This document shows, in pieces, positions 7,739 through 16,660 of a stretch of 64,000 nt of DNA. The stretch lies in assembly GCA_902478785.1 (NCBI GenBank), contig CABSMJ010000005.1:62001-126000 (forward strand), read 5' to 3'. Each line of letters begins with the position of its first letter. Within the stretch, counting starts at the first letter, position 1. The notes beneath the pieces were generated by a model, which was given only the letters and a program-made list of their open reading frames with translations, was not told the DNA's origin and made no database searches. Origin of the DNA: an uncultured Oscillospiraceae bacterium. Its GTDB lineage: Bacteria; Bacillota; Clostridia; Oscillospirales; Oscillospiraceae. The position numbers and the translations under genes were made by a program.

Positions 7739-8176
7739 TTAGCCCTGGATGGCGTCCAGCTGAGCCACCCGGCGGGCATGGCGGCCGCCTTCAAACTCGG
7801 TGGTCAAAAAGACCTCCACCATGCGCTCAGCCAGGTTCTTTCCGGTGAAGCCGGCGCCGATGGCCATCATGTTGGCGTCGTTGTGGCGGCGGGTCATCTC
7901 CGCCTCCAGAGAGTCGGCGCAGTGGGCGCAGCGGATGCCCTTGACCTTGTTGGCGGCGATGGAGATGCCGATGCCGGTGGTGCAGATGACGATGCCTCTG
8001 TCACATTTGCCCTCGGCCACGGCCCGGGCGGCCGCCTCGCCGAAGATGGGATAGTCACAGCTGTCGGTGGAATAGCAGCCGAAGTCCTCATACTCATAGC
8101 CCAGCTTTTCCAGCAGCTGGATGATGTCGCACTTGAGGGCGTAGCCGCCGTGGTCAGAACCTAACGCGATCTTCAT
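7739..8176 (-). CDS. rpiB: Ribose-5-phosphate isomerase B
   Basis: A 145-residue RpiB/LacAB-family enzyme, interconverting ribose 5-phosphate and ribulose 5-phosphate in the cytoplasmic pentose phosphate pathway. Diagnostic segments: the N-terminal KIALGSDHGGY phosphate-binding motif, the DYPIFG loop, CDRGIVICTTGIGISIAANK around the active-site cysteine, and the R/H-rich RRHNDANMMAIG. Length is normal for the family. An aaaggagc site precedes the ATG. The gene follows the PHP phosphatase by about 90 bp on the same strand, so it may belong to the tail of the dnaK-operon transcript. Confidence 0.93.
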   Translation of the reverse strand: MKIALGSDHGGYALKCDIIQLLEKLGYEYEDFGCYSTDSCDYPIFGEAAARAVAEGKCDRGIVICTTGIGISIAANKVKGIRCAHCADSLEAEMTRRHNDANMMAIGAGFTGKNLAERMVEVFLTTEFEGGRHARRVAQLDAIQG

Positions 8177-8266
8177 GGTGGTGCTCCTTTATTTTGGATT
8201 CCCGGCGAAGCCAGGTGGAAAATACAGTGTTATTTTATCGCAAAACAATCACATATGCAACAAAAA

Positions 8267-9073
8267 TCACAGTGCATGCCACACTGGTTCCATCCCCTGG
8301 AAGGTGCAGAACCGGGAAAAGCCGCACCGGCGCAGCAGGGCCTGTCCCTCCCGGATGGCACAGCCCACCTGCCGGGTGGCGTGGGCGTCGGAGCCCAGGG
8401 TGACGATCTCGCCACCCAAATCGCGGTACATCCGCAGCCATTTCTCCCCCGGCAGGGGCTGGTGGCCTCGGTTGGTGTTGACCTCGATGCCCCGGCCCTG
8501 GCGGATGAGGATGCGGAAGATCTCCTCCATCTCCTCCTCAAAGCCGTCGAAGGTGGCGTGAAAGCCCCGGCGCTCGTTCATATACCGCAGGGGCAGCGTC
8601 AGGTGGCCCAGGACGGAAAAGCGGCCCCACAGGGCAGTCTGACGCACCTGATCGAGATATAGGGCAATCTCCCGGCGGCACTCCGCCTCGTCCTTCTCCT
8701 GGATCAGCGCCAGGTCCCGCCACTGATACGCCGGCAGGCCATGGACCGAAGCGATGACGAAGTCCAGGTCCGGCGCCGAAGCCAAAAAGCGCTCCGCCAG
8801 GGCGGGAGCCCGGGAGACCTCTCCCAACTCCACCCCCAGGCGCAGCGTCAATCGTCCGTCCCAGTCCGCCCGGGCCAAGGCCAGGGCCTCTCGGGCGGGG
8901 CCCCAGTCGTGGTCCGGCGGCAGTGGGGCACAGTCCCAGCGTCCCATGCCCAGGTGGTCGGTGAAGGCCACCTCCTGCATCCCTGCGGCGAAGGCCGCCG
9001 CGGCCATGTCGCTCATGGCCACGGAGCAGTCCGGGGACACAGCGGAGTGGACGTGATAGTCAGCCAGGTACAT
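8267..9073 (-). CDS. PHP-domain phosphatase, histidinol-phosphatase (HisJ/HisK) type
   Basis: A 268-residue PHP-superfamily phosphoesterase. The signature DYHVHSAVSPD (residues 5-15) supplies two metal-binding histidines; FTDHLGMG, the EVNTNRG segment and the C-terminal LGSDAHAT give further metal ligands. The size and order match HisJ/HisK histidinol-phosphate phosphatases, which act at the penultimate step of histidine synthesis, but no other his gene is nearby, so another phosphoester substrate is possible. Its ATG is only 3 bp after the dnaJ stop codon, making it a translationally linked extension of the hrcA-grpE-dnaK-dnaJ operon. Confidence 0.8.
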   Translation of the reverse strand: MYLADYHVHSAVSPDCSVAMSDMAAAAFAAGMQEVAFTDHLGMGRWDCAPLPPDHDWGPAREALALARADWDGRLTLRLGVELGEVSRAPALAERFLASAPDLDFVIASVHGLPAYQWRDLALIQEKDEAECRREIALYLDQVRQTALWGRFSVLGHLTLPLRYMNERRGFHATFDGFEEEMEEIFRILIRQGRGIEVNTNRGHQPLPGEKWLRMYRDLGGEIVTLGSDAHATRQVGCAIREGQALLRRCGFSRFCTFQGMEPVWHAL

Positions 9074-9076
9074 GGC

Positions 9077-10228
9077 TTATTTCTTGAACTTCTTGAAGAA
9101 GTTCTTTCTCTGCTCGTAGTGTTCGTTGGTCTCCTCGCCCATGGCCTCGCTGAATTTCTTCAAGGCTTCCTTCTGCTCCCGGGTCAGGTTCTTGGGCGTC
9201 TCGATATACACGGTGACGTACTGGTCGCCCCGGCCCCGGCCGTTGAGGGCGGGGATGCCCTTGCCCTTCAGGCGGAAGGTGGTGCCGGACTGGGTGCCCT
9301 CGGGCAGGGTGTACTTGACCTTGCCGTCGATGGTGGGGATCTCCAGCTCCGCGCCCAGTACAGCCTGGGCGAAGGTGATGGGTGCCTCACACAGCACCGA
9401 CGTGCCCTCCCGGCGGAACAGCTCATGGGGCCGTACGGTGACGGTGATGAGCAGATCGCCGCTCTGGCCGCCGTTGCGGCCGGCGTGGCCCTGGCCCCGG
9501 ATGGAGATGGTCTGGCCGTTGTCGATGCCCGCGGGGATGGAAACCTGGATGGTCTTGCGCCGGCGGATCTGACCGGTGCCGTGGCAGTCCTTGCAGGGCT
9601 GGTGGATGATCTTGCCCTTGCCGCCGCAGCGAGAGCAGGGGGCGGAGGTGGCAAAGATGCCCATGGGGGTCTGGCGCCGCTGCTGCACCATGCCGGTGCC
9701 GTGGCAGTCGGGGCAGATCTCCGGGGTGGTGCCCGGCTCACAGCCGTTGCCGTGGCAGGTCTCGCAGACCTCGTAGCGGTCCACCGTCACCGCCTTCTCG
9801 CAGCCAAAGGCCGCCTCTTCAAAGCCGATGGAGATGGACATGCGCACGCTCTCGCCCCGCTGGGGGGCGTTGGGGTTGGCCTGCTGGCGGCCGCCGAAGC
9901 CGCCGCCGAAGAAGGACCCGAACAGGTCCCCCAGGTCCCCGAAGTCGAAGCCGCCACCGCCATAGCCGCCGTAGCCGCCGCCGGCCCCGAAGTTGGGGTC
10001 CACGCCGGCGTGGCCGAACTGGTCATAGCGGGCCTTCTTGTCCGCGTCGGAGAGGACCTCATAGGCCTCGTTGATCTCCTTGAACCGGGCCTCGGCCTCC
10101 TTGTCCCCGGGGTGCAGGTCCGGGTGGTTCTCCTTGGCCAGCTTTCGATATGCTTTTTTGATCTCGGCCTCGGACGCGCTCTTGGACACGCCCAGGACGT
10201 CATAATAATCGCGTTTTTGTTCTGCCAT
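9077..10228 (-). CDS. dnaJ: Chaperone DnaJ (Hsp40)
   Basis: A 383-residue type-I DnaJ. The J domain occupies residues 1-70 with the HPD motif (NHPDLHPGD) that stimulates DnaK ATPase. A Gly/Phe-rich linker (about 77-115) follows, then four CxxCxGxG zinc motifs ([32 protein letters not shown]) and the C-terminal substrate domains. It delivers unfolded proteins to DnaK in the cytoplasm. An aggag site precedes the ATG. It is separated from dnaK by 183 bp holding two palindromes, so DnaJ level may be set independently of dnaK. Confidence 0.97.
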   Translation of the reverse strand: MAEQKRDYYDVLGVSKSASEAEIKKAYRKLAKENHPDLHPGDKEAEARFKEINEAYEVLSDADKKARYDQFGHAGVDPNFGAGGGYGGYGGGGFDFGDLGDLFGSFFGGGFGGRQQANPNAPQRGESVRMSISIGFEEAAFGCEKAVTVDRYEVCETCHGNGCEPGTTPEICPDCHGTGMVQQRRQTPMGIFATSAPCSRCGGKGKIIHQPCKDCHGTGQIRRRKTIQVSIPAGIDNGQTISIRGQGHAGRNGGQSGDLLITVTVRPHELFRREGTSVLCEAPITFAQAVLGAELEIPTIDGKVKYTLPEGTQSGTTFRLKGKGIPALNGRGRGDQYVTVYIETPKNLTREQKEALKKFSEAMGEETNEHYEQRKNFFKKFKK

Positions 10229-10266
10229 AACGTACTCCTCTATCCATGTGCTCAGATCAGCGGGAA

Positions 10267-10349
10267 AATTAGAAATTAGGAATAGGGAACGGGCGCGGGG
10301 GCCTCCCGGCGGGAGCCTCTCCCTGACTCCCCATTCCTAGTCCCTAATT
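10267..10349 (-). repeat. Long imperfect palindrome between dnaK and dnaJ
   Basis: Two 22-bp arms (10267-10288 and 10328-10349) enclose a GC-rich centre that itself contains cctccc/gggagg pairing. The arms differ at four positions; read as minus-strand RNA, three of these become G-U pairs. The AT-rich ends (aattag) resemble interspersed palindromic elements. It could be a small inserted repeat or an mRNA-processing hairpin within the operon. Confidence 0.6.
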
Positions 10350-10365
10350 GGCCCAAAGGGCCCTC

Positions 10366-10395
10366 AATGGGGCGGGGATCGCTCCCCGTCCCATT
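10366..10395 (-). repeat. Second hairpin immediately after dnaK
   Basis: Arms aatggggcgggg and ccccgtcccatt (12 bp, one mismatch) with a 6-nt loop, about 17 bp past the dnaK stop. No T-run follows on the minus strand, so it is more likely a 3'-end stabilising or processing structure than a terminator. Confidence 0.5.
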
Positions 10396-10411
10396 GGGCG
10401 CCCGCATTGCT

Positions 10412-12271
10412 TTACTGCTTGTTCTTATCGTCGTCGTCCACGACCTTGTAGTCGGCGTCATAGTACTGGCCCTGCTGGCCGGCGCCGGCAGCACCGGCGT
10501 CCTGAGCGCCGCCCTGAGCACCCTGGGCGCCCTGGGGATTGGCCTGGGCGTAGAGCTTCTCGCTGACGGCGTAGAAGGCCTGGGTCAGCTCCTCGGTGGC
10601 GGCCTTGATGGCGGCCACGTCGGTGCCCTTCAGGGTCTCCTTGAGCTTGTCGATGCCGCCCTGGACCTTGGCCTTGTCGTCGGCAGGGATCTTGTCGCCC
10701 ATCTCGGAGAGGGTCTTTTCGCTCTGATAGACCATCTGGTCGGCCTGGTTGCGGACCTCAACCTCTTCCTTGAGCTTCTTGTCCTGGGCCGCATACTGCT
10801 CGGCCTCCTTGACAGCCTTCTCGATGTCCTCCTTGGACATGTTGGTGGAGGAGGTGATGGTGATGTGCTGCTCCTTGCCGGTGCCCAGATCCTTGGCGGA
10901 GACGTTGACGATGCCGTTGGCGTCGATATCGAAGGTCACCTCGATCTGAGGCACGCCCCGGCGGGCCGGAGCGATGCCGTCCAGGTGGAAGCGGCCCAGG
11001 GACTTGTTGGCAGCGGCCATCTCACGCTCGCCCTGGAGGACGTTGACCTCCACGCTGGTCTGGTTGTCGGCGGCGGTGGAGAAGATCTGGCTCTTCTTCA
11101 CAGGGATGGTGGTGTTGCGGTCGATGAGCTTGGTGAACACGCCGCCCATGGTCTCAATGCCCAGGGACAGGGGGGTCACATCCAGCAGCAGCAGGCCCTT
11201 GACATCGCCGGTGAGGACGCCGGCCTGGAGGGCAGCGCCCATGGCCACGCACTCATCGGGGTTGATGCCCTTGAAGGGATCGTTGCCGGTGAAGTTCTTC
11301 ACGGCCTCCTGCACGGCGGGGATACGGCTGGAGCCGCCCACCAGCAGCACCTTGGACAGGTCAGAGGGGTTGAGGCCGGCATCGGACATGGCCTGACGCA
11401 CGGGGCCCATGGTGGCCTCCACCAGGTGAGCGGTCAGCTCATTGAACTTGGCACGGGTCAGGGTCACATCCAGATGCTTGGGGCCGGTGGCGTCGGCGGT
11501 GATATAGGGCAGGTTGATGTTGGTGGAAGCCACGCCGGAGAGCTCGATCTTGGCCTTCTCGGCGGCCTCCTTCAGGCGCTGCATGGCCACCTTGTCGGTG
11601 GAAAGGTCCACGCCGTCGGTGCGCTTGAACTCGCTGACCAGATACTTCATGATGCACTCATCGAAGTCGTCGCCGCCCAGACGGTTGTTGCCGGCAGTGG
11701 CCAGAACCTCGATGACGCCGTCATCGATCTCCAGGATGGACACATCGAAGGTGCCGCCGCCCAGGTCGTAGACCATGACCTTCTGGGCCGCTTCCTTATC
11801 CACGCCGTAGGCCAGAGCCGCGGCAGTGGGCTCGTTGATGATCCGCTTGACATCCAGGCCTGCGATCTTGCCGGCGTCCTTGGTAGCCTGACGCTGGGAG
11901 TCGGTGAAGTAGGCGGGAACGGTGATGACGGCCTCAGTGACAGGAGAGCCCAGATAGGCCTCAGCGTCGGCCTTCAGCTTCTGCAGGATCATGGCGCTGA
12001 TCTCCTGGGGGGTGTAGGCCTTGCCGTCGATGGTGACCTTGTAGTCGGAGCCCATCTCACGCTTGATGGAGGAGATGGTGCGGTCGGGGTTGGTGATGGC
12101 CTGGCGCTTAGCGACCTGGCCCACCATGCGCTCGCCGGTCTTGGAGAATGCCACCACAGACGGAGTGGTGCGGTTGCCCTCAGCGTTGGGGATGACGACG
12201 GCTTCGCCGCCCTCCATCACAGCCACGCAGGAGTTGGTGGTACCTAAATCGATTCCGATAACTTTGGACAT
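10412..12271 (-). CDS. dnaK: Chaperone DnaK (Hsp70)
   Basis: A 619-residue Hsp70. The ATPase domain begins [18 protein letters not shown] and includes AVITVPAYF and the [12 protein letters not shown] phosphate loop. The substrate-binding domain begins near [14 protein letters not shown]. The helical lid ends in a Gly/Ala/Gln-rich tail (residues about 585-607) closing with DDDDKNKQ. The start at 12271 has ggaggc at suitable spacing; a start at 12286 would add five atypical residues. It is the third gene of the CIRCE-controlled heat-shock operon. Confidence 0.98.
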   Translation of the reverse strand: MSKVIGIDLGTTNSCVAVMEGGEAVVIPNAEGNRTTPSVVAFSKTGERMVGQVAKRQAITNPDRTISSIKREMGSDYKVTIDGKAYTPQEISAMILQKLKADAEAYLGSPVTEAVITVPAYFTDSQRQATKDAGKIAGLDVKRIINEPTAAALAYGVDKEAAQKVMVYDLGGGTFDVSILEIDDGVIEVLATAGNNRLGGDDFDECIMKYLVSEFKRTDGVDLSTDKVAMQRLKEAAEKAKIELSGVASTNINLPYITADATGPKHLDVTLTRAKFNELTAHLVEATMGPVRQAMSDAGLNPSDLSKVLLVGGSSRIPAVQEAVKNFTGNDPFKGINPDECVAMGAALQAGVLTGDVKGLLLLDVTPLSLGIETMGGVFTKLIDRNTTIPVKKSQIFSTAADNQTSVEVNVLQGEREMAAANKSLGRFHLDGIAPARRGVPQIEVTFDIDANGIVNVSAKDLGTGKEQHITITSSTNMSKEDIEKAVKEAEQYAAQDKKLKEEVEVRNQADQMVYQSEKTLSEMGDKIPADDKAKVQGGIDKLKETLKGTDVAAIKAATEELTQAFYAVSEKLYAQANPQGAQGAQGGAQDAGAAGAGQQGQYYDADYKVVDDDDKNKQ

Positions 12272-12348
12272 AAAAATTGCCTCCAATTTAATTGAAAGAT
12301 TTTGAAATCATAATAAACATATTTGGTGAGGGGCGTGATCCGCGCCCT

Positions 12349-12984
12349 TTAGTTGGCCACCACAACGGTGGCGAAGCGGAGGACCTTCTCCCCCAGCGCG
12401 AAGCCCTTCTGGTACACGGTGGACACCACGTTCTCCCCCAGATTCTCGTCGTCAATGTGCATGACGGCGTTGTGCTTCTCCGGGTCGAAGGGCTGGCCCT
12501 GGGCCTCGATCTCCGTGACGCCCAGTCCCGTGAGGATCTCCTCAAACTGGTGGAAGATCATCTCCAGGCCCTTGCGGTGGGGGGCGTCCGGGTCCTCTCC
12601 GGCGCAGGCGGCCACCGCCCGCTCCAGATTGTCATATACCGCCAGGAAGCTCTTAATGGTCTCCATCTTGGCGTCCTCGTAGAGGTTTTCCTTTTCCCGT
12701 GCGGTGCGCTTGCGGTAGTTGTCATATTCGGCAGCCAGGCGGGTGTACTGGTCCTTGACGGATTCCAGCTGGGCCGCGGCCTGCTCCATCTTTTCCATCT
12801 GCTCGGCGGTGAGGGTGTAGCCCTTCTCCTTTTTCTTCTTGCCGGCCTTTTTCTCCACCTGGGGTTCGGTCTTTTCCTCGGTGCTCTGGGCCTGGGCCTG
12901 GGAGGCCTCCTCCGGCGCTTTCTCCGTCTGGGGTTCCTGCGGCTCCTGGGCCTCGGGCGTGACCTTTTCCTCTTGCTCGTTCAT
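12349..12984 (-). CDS. grpE: Nucleotide exchange factor GrpE
   Basis: A 211-residue GrpE. Residues 1-70 are acidic and Glu/Gln/Pro-rich and likely disordered. A long coiled coil follows (about 70-130), then the beta-wing domain with NLERAVAAC, KGLEMIFHQFEEIL, FDPEKHNAVM and the C-terminal EKVLRFATVVVAN, all classic GrpE signatures. It releases ADP from DnaK and is often the thermosensor of the cycle. It lies between hrcA (60 bp) and dnaK (77 bp) on the same strand. The N-terminal extension is longer than in E. coli GrpE. Confidence 0.96.
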   Translation of the reverse strand: MNEQEEKVTPEAQEPQEPQTEKAPEEASQAQAQSTEEKTEPQVEKKAGKKKKEKGYTLTAEQMEKMEQAAAQLESVKDQYTRLAAEYDNYRKRTAREKENLYEDAKMETIKSFLAVYDNLERAVAACAGEDPDAPHRKGLEMIFHQFEEILTGLGVTEIEAQGQPFDPEKHNAVMHIDDENLGENVVSTVYQKGFALGEKVLRFATVVVAN

Positions 12985-13044
12985 AGCCTGCGTCCATTCC
13001 TTTCGTATTGATGGCTCCTGCTCCGGCGGTTCCGGAGGGAAGCT

Positions 13045-14103
13045 CTATTCTTCGTGTTCCTCGCCTGGCGGCAGCTCGCCGGGCTCCCGCTTGCCGAACA
13101 TTCTCGTCAATCCGTCGGCAAAGCAGCTCAGCCGGGCCGCCACAGCGGCATAGTCCATTCTGGTGGGTCCCACCACACCGATGAGGCCCCGCATATTGTC
13201 TCCGATGTCGTAGCTGGCCACCACCACACTGGTGTCCTGCAAGGCCTCGCTGACGTTCTCCGGCCCAATGAGGATCTTCATGGCGCTCTGCTCATCCGGT
13301 GCGGGCAGGGCCTCCTTCTCCTCGGCCAGGAAGCTCATGAGCTGATGGGCCTTGTCAGCGTCCCGGAACTCCGGCAGCTTCAAAAGCTGAGAGGCGCCTA
13401 CGGTACGGACCTCTTTCCGGCCCGCCTCCTCCAGCACCTGGGTGGTGTAGCTCACGATCTGGGACAGGAGCAAAAACATGGCCGGAGCCAACTGCTCCGA
13501 CACGTCCATGAGCCGGCGGTTCATCTCCTCGGCAGTGATGCCGGCGAAGTGGTTGTTCAAAAGCCCCGTCATCACCGGCAGCTTCTCGCCGGGGACCTTC
13601 AGCTGCAGATGCAGCAGCTGGGACTTGACCCGCTCGTCGTTGGTCATCAGCACCAGAATGCAGCCGCTCTCGTCCACCGGCAGCAGCTCGAACCGCTTGA
13701 CCCGGACCGAACCCTTTCCGGCGGCGGCCACATAGGCCGGATAGCCTTCAAAGGAGGACAGCAGCTGGCCCGCCTGGGTGATCATCCGGTCCAGCTCCTG
13801 CATCTTCATCTGCAGTCCCCGGTTGATCTCCCGGGTCTCCTCCAGGGAAAGGCGGTGCTTTTCCATCAGCTCGTTGACATAGAGCCGATAGCCCTTGGGA
13901 GAGGGGATGCGTCCGGCGGAGGTGTGGGGCTGCTCCAGATAGCCCTGCTCCACCAGGTCCGCCAGCTCGTTGCGGATGGTGGCGGAGCTGACGCTGCCGC
14001 CCATCTGCTGGGCGATGACCTTGGAGCCCACAGGCTCGGCGCTGTCCACGTAGTCCTCCACGACCAGCTTCAGTATTTGCTTTTTCCGGTCGCTCAGTTC
14101 CAC
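13045..14103 (-). CDS. hrcA: Heat-inducible repressor HrcA
   Basis: A 352-residue HrcA. An N-terminal winged helix (ELSDRKKQILKLVVEDYV, then PVGSKVIAQQ and SSATIRNELADLVEQGY) recognises CIRCE. The GAF-like core and C-terminal region with IGPENVSEALQDTSVV and GLIGVVGPTRMDYA match the family. It represses the operon and needs GroEL for folding in characterised species. The GTG at 14103 is chosen because gagagg lies upstream and the family alignment starts there. The CIRCE begins 18 bp upstream, so HrcA represses its own synthesis. Confidence 0.96.
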   Translation of the reverse strand: MELSDRKKQILKLVVEDYVDSAEPVGSKVIAQQMGGSVSSATIRNELADLVEQGYLEQPHTSAGRIPSPKGYRLYVNELMEKHRLSLEETREINRGLQMKMQELDRMITQAGQLLSSFEGYPAYVAAAGKGSVRVKRFELLPVDESGCILVLMTNDERVKSQLLHLQLKVPGEKLPVMTGLLNNHFAGITAEEMNRRLMDVSEQLAPAMFLLLSQIVSYTTQVLEEAGRKEVRTVGASQLLKLPEFRDADKAHQLMSFLAEEKEALPAPDEQSAMKILIGPENVSEALQDTSVVVASYDIGDNMRGLIGVVGPTRMDYAAVAARLSCFADGLTRMFGKREPGELPPGEEHEE

Positions 14104-14120
14104 AGTGGTCTCCTCTCTTT

Positions 14121-14153
14121 GCTTTAGCACTCTCTTTCCCTGAGTGCTAAAGC
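14121..14153 (-). promoter_or_regulatory. CIRCE operator (HrcA binding site)
   Basis: Perfect TTAGCACTC-N9-GAGTGCTAA (14124-14150), with complementarity extended by three more bases on each side. It sits between the -10 box and the start of hrcA, the standard position for HrcA repression. Confidence 0.98.
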
Positions 14154-14154
14154 A

Positions 14155-14183
14155 AGTTTACCACCGGCCCCATTTCTTGTCAA
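14155..14183 (-). promoter_or_regulatory. Consensus housekeeping promoter of the hrcA operon
   Basis: TTGACA, 17 bp, TAAACT on the minus strand. The -10 box directly abuts the CIRCE, so repressor binding would block transcription initiation. Confidence 0.92.
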
Positions 14184-14270
14184 TGGATGGATATAAACAA
14201 ATTGTAAACAAACCGCGGCGGGTTTTTGAACTTTCCATTATGGGGACCTGGAAAGGGGGAGTGGGGACAG

Positions 14271-14305
14271 AAAAAGAGCCCTCCGCCTGTATGGCAGAGG
14301 GCTCT
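14271..14305 (-). terminator. Terminator of the folT-folC operon
   Basis: Stem agagccctctgcc/ggcggagggctct followed by TTTTTC on the minus strand, 11 bp after folC. Confidence 0.88.
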
Positions 14306-14315
14306 CGTCCTGTTT

Positions 14316-15602
14316 TTATATGGTATGGCGGCTGGTCCAGTCCGCCACCGCCTGCTGCACGGCGGCGGAGAGATAGAGGGACCCCAGGGCGCACACGGCC
14401 CCGTCGTGGCCTGCCGCCGCCAGGGCGGCCTCCACGGCCTCCTCCACGGAGGCGCAGGCCTGGGCCCGGGCCCCCAGGGCCGTCAGCCGCCGGGCCAGCT
14501 CCGAGGCCTCCATGGCCCGGGGATTGTCGGGCCGGAGGGTGAAGAACCGGTCCGCCAGAGGCAGCAGGGGCGTCAGCATCCGGTCCACGTCCTTGTCGGC
14601 CATGATGCCCAGGACGAACTCCACGCCGCCCTGAGGGAATGCGGCCTCCAGGCTCCGGGCCGTGGCGGCCATGCCGTGGGGGTTGTGGGCTCCGTCCAGC
14701 ACCACCGCCGGGTCCCGCCGCAGCAGCTGGAACCGTCCGGGCCACCGGACGGAGGCAAGTCCCCGGCGGATGCTCTCCTCCGTCACCGGCCAGCCCTTGC
14801 GCCGGAGCACCTCCAGGGTGGTTAGGGCCAGGGCGGCGTTTTTGGGCTGATAGCTGCCCGCCAGAGGCAGGTACAGCCCCTTCAGGTCCCCGAAATCAAA
14901 GCGGCTGCCGCTCAGGTCCGACTCCTCCAGCCGCAGCCGGGAGAAGTCCACCTCTGTGAGATGGGCTCCCTGCTGTCGGCACACCTGGCGGAACACCTGG
15001 TCCGCCTCCGGCGCCCCGCCGTAGCTGACCACATCGCCGCCGGGCTTGATGATGCCCGCCTTGGCCCGGGCGATGTCGGTCAGAGTGGGGCCCAGCTCCC
15101 GCACATGGTCCATGCCCATGGCCGCCAGCACCGCCGCCTCCGGCACGTCGATGATGTTGGAGGCGTCCAGGGCGCCGCCCAGGCCCACCTCCAGCACCAC
15201 GATGTCGCACTGTTTCCGCAGGAAGTACACCATGGCCAGGGCGGTGATGAGCTCGAACTCCGTGGGATGCTCGGCCATGGCCTCCGCCGCCGGCCGGACC
15301 TCCTCCGTCAGCTCCCCCAGCTCCTCGTCGGAGATGGGCACGCCGTCCACCTGGATGCGCTCGTGGAAGCGCACCAGATAGGGGGAGGTGTTGAGCCCCA
15401 CCCGACAGCCGGAGGCCTGGAGCACCGAGGCAAGGCAGGCGCAGGTGCTGCCCTTGCCGTTGGTGCCGGCCACGTGGACGAATTTTAGCTGCCTTTGCGG
15501 GTCGCCCAGGGCCGCCAGCAGGGCGCGGATGCGCGCCAGGCCCGGGGCGTGGCTCTGCCAGTGGAAGGAGTGGATGTATGCGATGGCTTCGCTGCCCGTC
15601 AT
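14316..15602 (-). CDS. folC: Folylpolyglutamate synthase / dihydrofolate synthase
   Basis: A 428-residue Mur-ligase-fold enzyme that adds glutamates to folates, trapping them in the cell. The P-loop is HVAGTNGKGSTCA (about residues 42-54). TSPYLVRFHERI, the FEXXTALA-like FELITALAMVYF, EVGLGGALDASN and GMDHVRELG are FolC signatures, and LDGAHNPHGM marks the C-terminal domain. It overlaps folT by 4 bp, so uptake and retention of folate are translationally coupled. Control by the upstream THF riboswitch is therefore likely for both genes. Whether it also has dihydrofolate synthase activity cannot be told from sequence. Confidence 0.93.
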   Translation of the reverse strand: MTGSEAIAYIHSFHWQSHAPGLARIRALLAALGDPQRQLKFVHVAGTNGKGSTCACLASVLQASGCRVGLNTSPYLVRFHERIQVDGVPISDEELGELTEEVRPAAEAMAEHPTEFELITALAMVYFLRKQCDIVVLEVGLGGALDASNIIDVPEAAVLAAMGMDHVRELGPTLTDIARAKAGIIKPGGDVVSYGGAPEADQVFRQVCRQQGAHLTEVDFSRLRLEESDLSGSRFDFGDLKGLYLPLAGSYQPKNAALALTTLEVLRRKGWPVTEESIRRGLASVRWPGRFQLLRRDPAVVLDGAHNPHGMAATARSLEAAFPQGGVEFVLGIMADKDVDRMLTPLLPLADRFFTLRPDNPRAMEASELARRLTALGARAQACASVEEAVEAALAAAGHDGAVCALGSLYLSAAVQQAVADWTSRHTI

Positions 15603-16183
15603 GGCCGCACCTCCCGGCCCAGGCCCTGGCGCCGCAGAGCGGGCACCACGGACATGGCAAGGATGGCCACGATCAGCGCCGTGGCGATGCCCACTCCCAG
15701 CCGGGCCACCAGGCTGCCCAGGATATAGCCGGGGAAGTAGTAGTCATAGATGACGCTGTCCAGCCACAGCGGCAGGCAGTTGGCCACGGTGGTGACCACG
15801 GCGGCGCCCATGCCCACGGCATAGCACCGCACAGGCCTCTCCTCCAGGGGCCGCTCCGTGCGCCAGAGGCGGGCGGCGGCCAGGCCGATCAAAAGGCCCC
15901 GCAGGGCAGGGGGGATGATCCACAAAAGGGTGGTGGCGGTAAAACCGTAGGTGAGCATCTGCTTGAGCAGCTCGCCCAGCGCTGCCGCCAGGGCAGCCTC
16001 CACCGGGCCGGTGAGCAGAGCCAGCACCGTCACCGGCAACGAGCCCAGAGAGAGCTTGACGGTGCCGATCTCGATAGCCAGCCGGGCCAGGGGCAGGTAC
16101 AGGGCGGTCATGACGGCGATCCGGCACAGGGCTCGGATACCAAAGCGGGGACGGGGTTTGACAGCTGCAAGGGGTTTGGACAT
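15599..16183 (-). CDS. folT: ECF transporter folate S component
   Basis: A 194-residue integral membrane protein with a basic N-terminus and about six hydrophobic segments. The overall pattern, including IEIGTVKLSLGSLPV, fits the FolT-like ECF S components that bind folate and recruit a shared EcfAAT module. Identification as a folate carrier rests mainly on the THF riboswitch upstream and the 4-bp overlap with folC. The start at 16183 is set by gaaggaagg 7 nt upstream. That ribosome site can pair with ccttcc about 45 nt further upstream, suggesting translational control by the riboswitch. Confidence 0.87.
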   Translation of the reverse strand: MSKPLAAVKPRPRFGIRALCRIAVMTALYLPLARLAIEIGTVKLSLGSLPVTVLALLTGPVEAALAAALGELLKQMLTYGFTATTLLWIIPPALRGLLIGLAAARLWRTERPLEERPVRCYAVGMGAAVVTTVANCLPLWLDSVIYDYYFPGYILGSLVARLGVGIATALIVAILAMSVVPALRRQGLGREVRP

Positions 16184-16190
16184 AAAAATA

Positions 16191-16244
16191 CCTTCCTTCT
16201 GCAAAATTCGGCAGTCCGTGACCGGAGCACCGCACAGAGGAAGG
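16191..16244 (-). promoter_or_regulatory. Putative ribosome-site sequestering hairpin of folT
   Basis: The Shine-Dalgarno GGAAGG (plus-strand ccttcc at 16191-16196) is complementary to CCTTCC at 16239-16244 in the leader, with extra pairing around cagaagg/cctctg. It lies between the riboswitch aptamer and the start codon, so it could be the expression platform. Confidence 0.5.
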
Positions 16245-16266
16245 CTATGGCGCGATTCCCATATGC

Positions 16267-16380
16267 GGCAGCGGGATGCGAAGGACACACTGCGGAAGCG
16301 ACTCCTTTCGTCCGGCGAACAACTCCCCGTCTCACCGGCACTGGCCCTTGCGGGCGTCACACGTGTCCTTCTACTCTGCC
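16267..16380 (-). ncRNA. Tetrahydrofolate (THF) riboswitch
   Basis: The minus strand starts GGCAGAGTAGAAGGACAC and ends GTGTCCTTCGCATCCCGCTGCC-like, matching the THF riboswitch layout: P1 (GGCAG/CTGCC), the conserved GAGUAG after P1, P2 (AGGACAC/GTGTCCT), an ACGAA segment before the 3' half, and GCAUCC before the closing strand. It lies in the leader of a folate S-component gene, the usual setting. In the known class, THF binding reduces expression. Confidence 0.87.
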
Positions 16381-16446
16381 TTGTTCTTGCGCAATTTGCG
16401 GCCTGCGCCGCGCAGATCCGCCTTTGGCGGCGGATTCAATAGACAC

Positions 16447-16474
16447 ATTATACGCCCCGGGCGGGAAATTGCAA
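16447..16474 (-). promoter_or_regulatory. Promoter of the folT-folC transcript
   Basis: TTGCAA, 16 bp, perfect TATAAT on the minus strand, about 65 bp upstream of the riboswitch. A hairpin (atccgcc/ggcggat) lies between. Confidence 0.75.
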
Positions 16475-16600
16475 GGAAAATTTTCCCCCGCTCCGGTCTG
16501 CCTTTTTGGGCGCCATGCCGCCTCCCCTTTTCCGTTCTCCCCGGCCCTCCCGTTTCGCTTTCGTCCCGGACGCCTTCCGTTTCCCTTTCCGGCGGCGGGC

Positions 16601-16637
16601 AAAAAAAGAGGAGACGGGCCCGGATGGGTCCGTCTCC
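16601..16637 (-). terminator. Terminator of the rnf operon
   Basis: Stem ggagacggaccc/gggcccgtctcc (one mismatch on the minus strand) followed by TCTTTTTTT, 24 bp past the rnfB stop. Confidence 0.88.
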
Positions 16638-16660
16638 CTTGGGGATGTACGGGGTATGCC

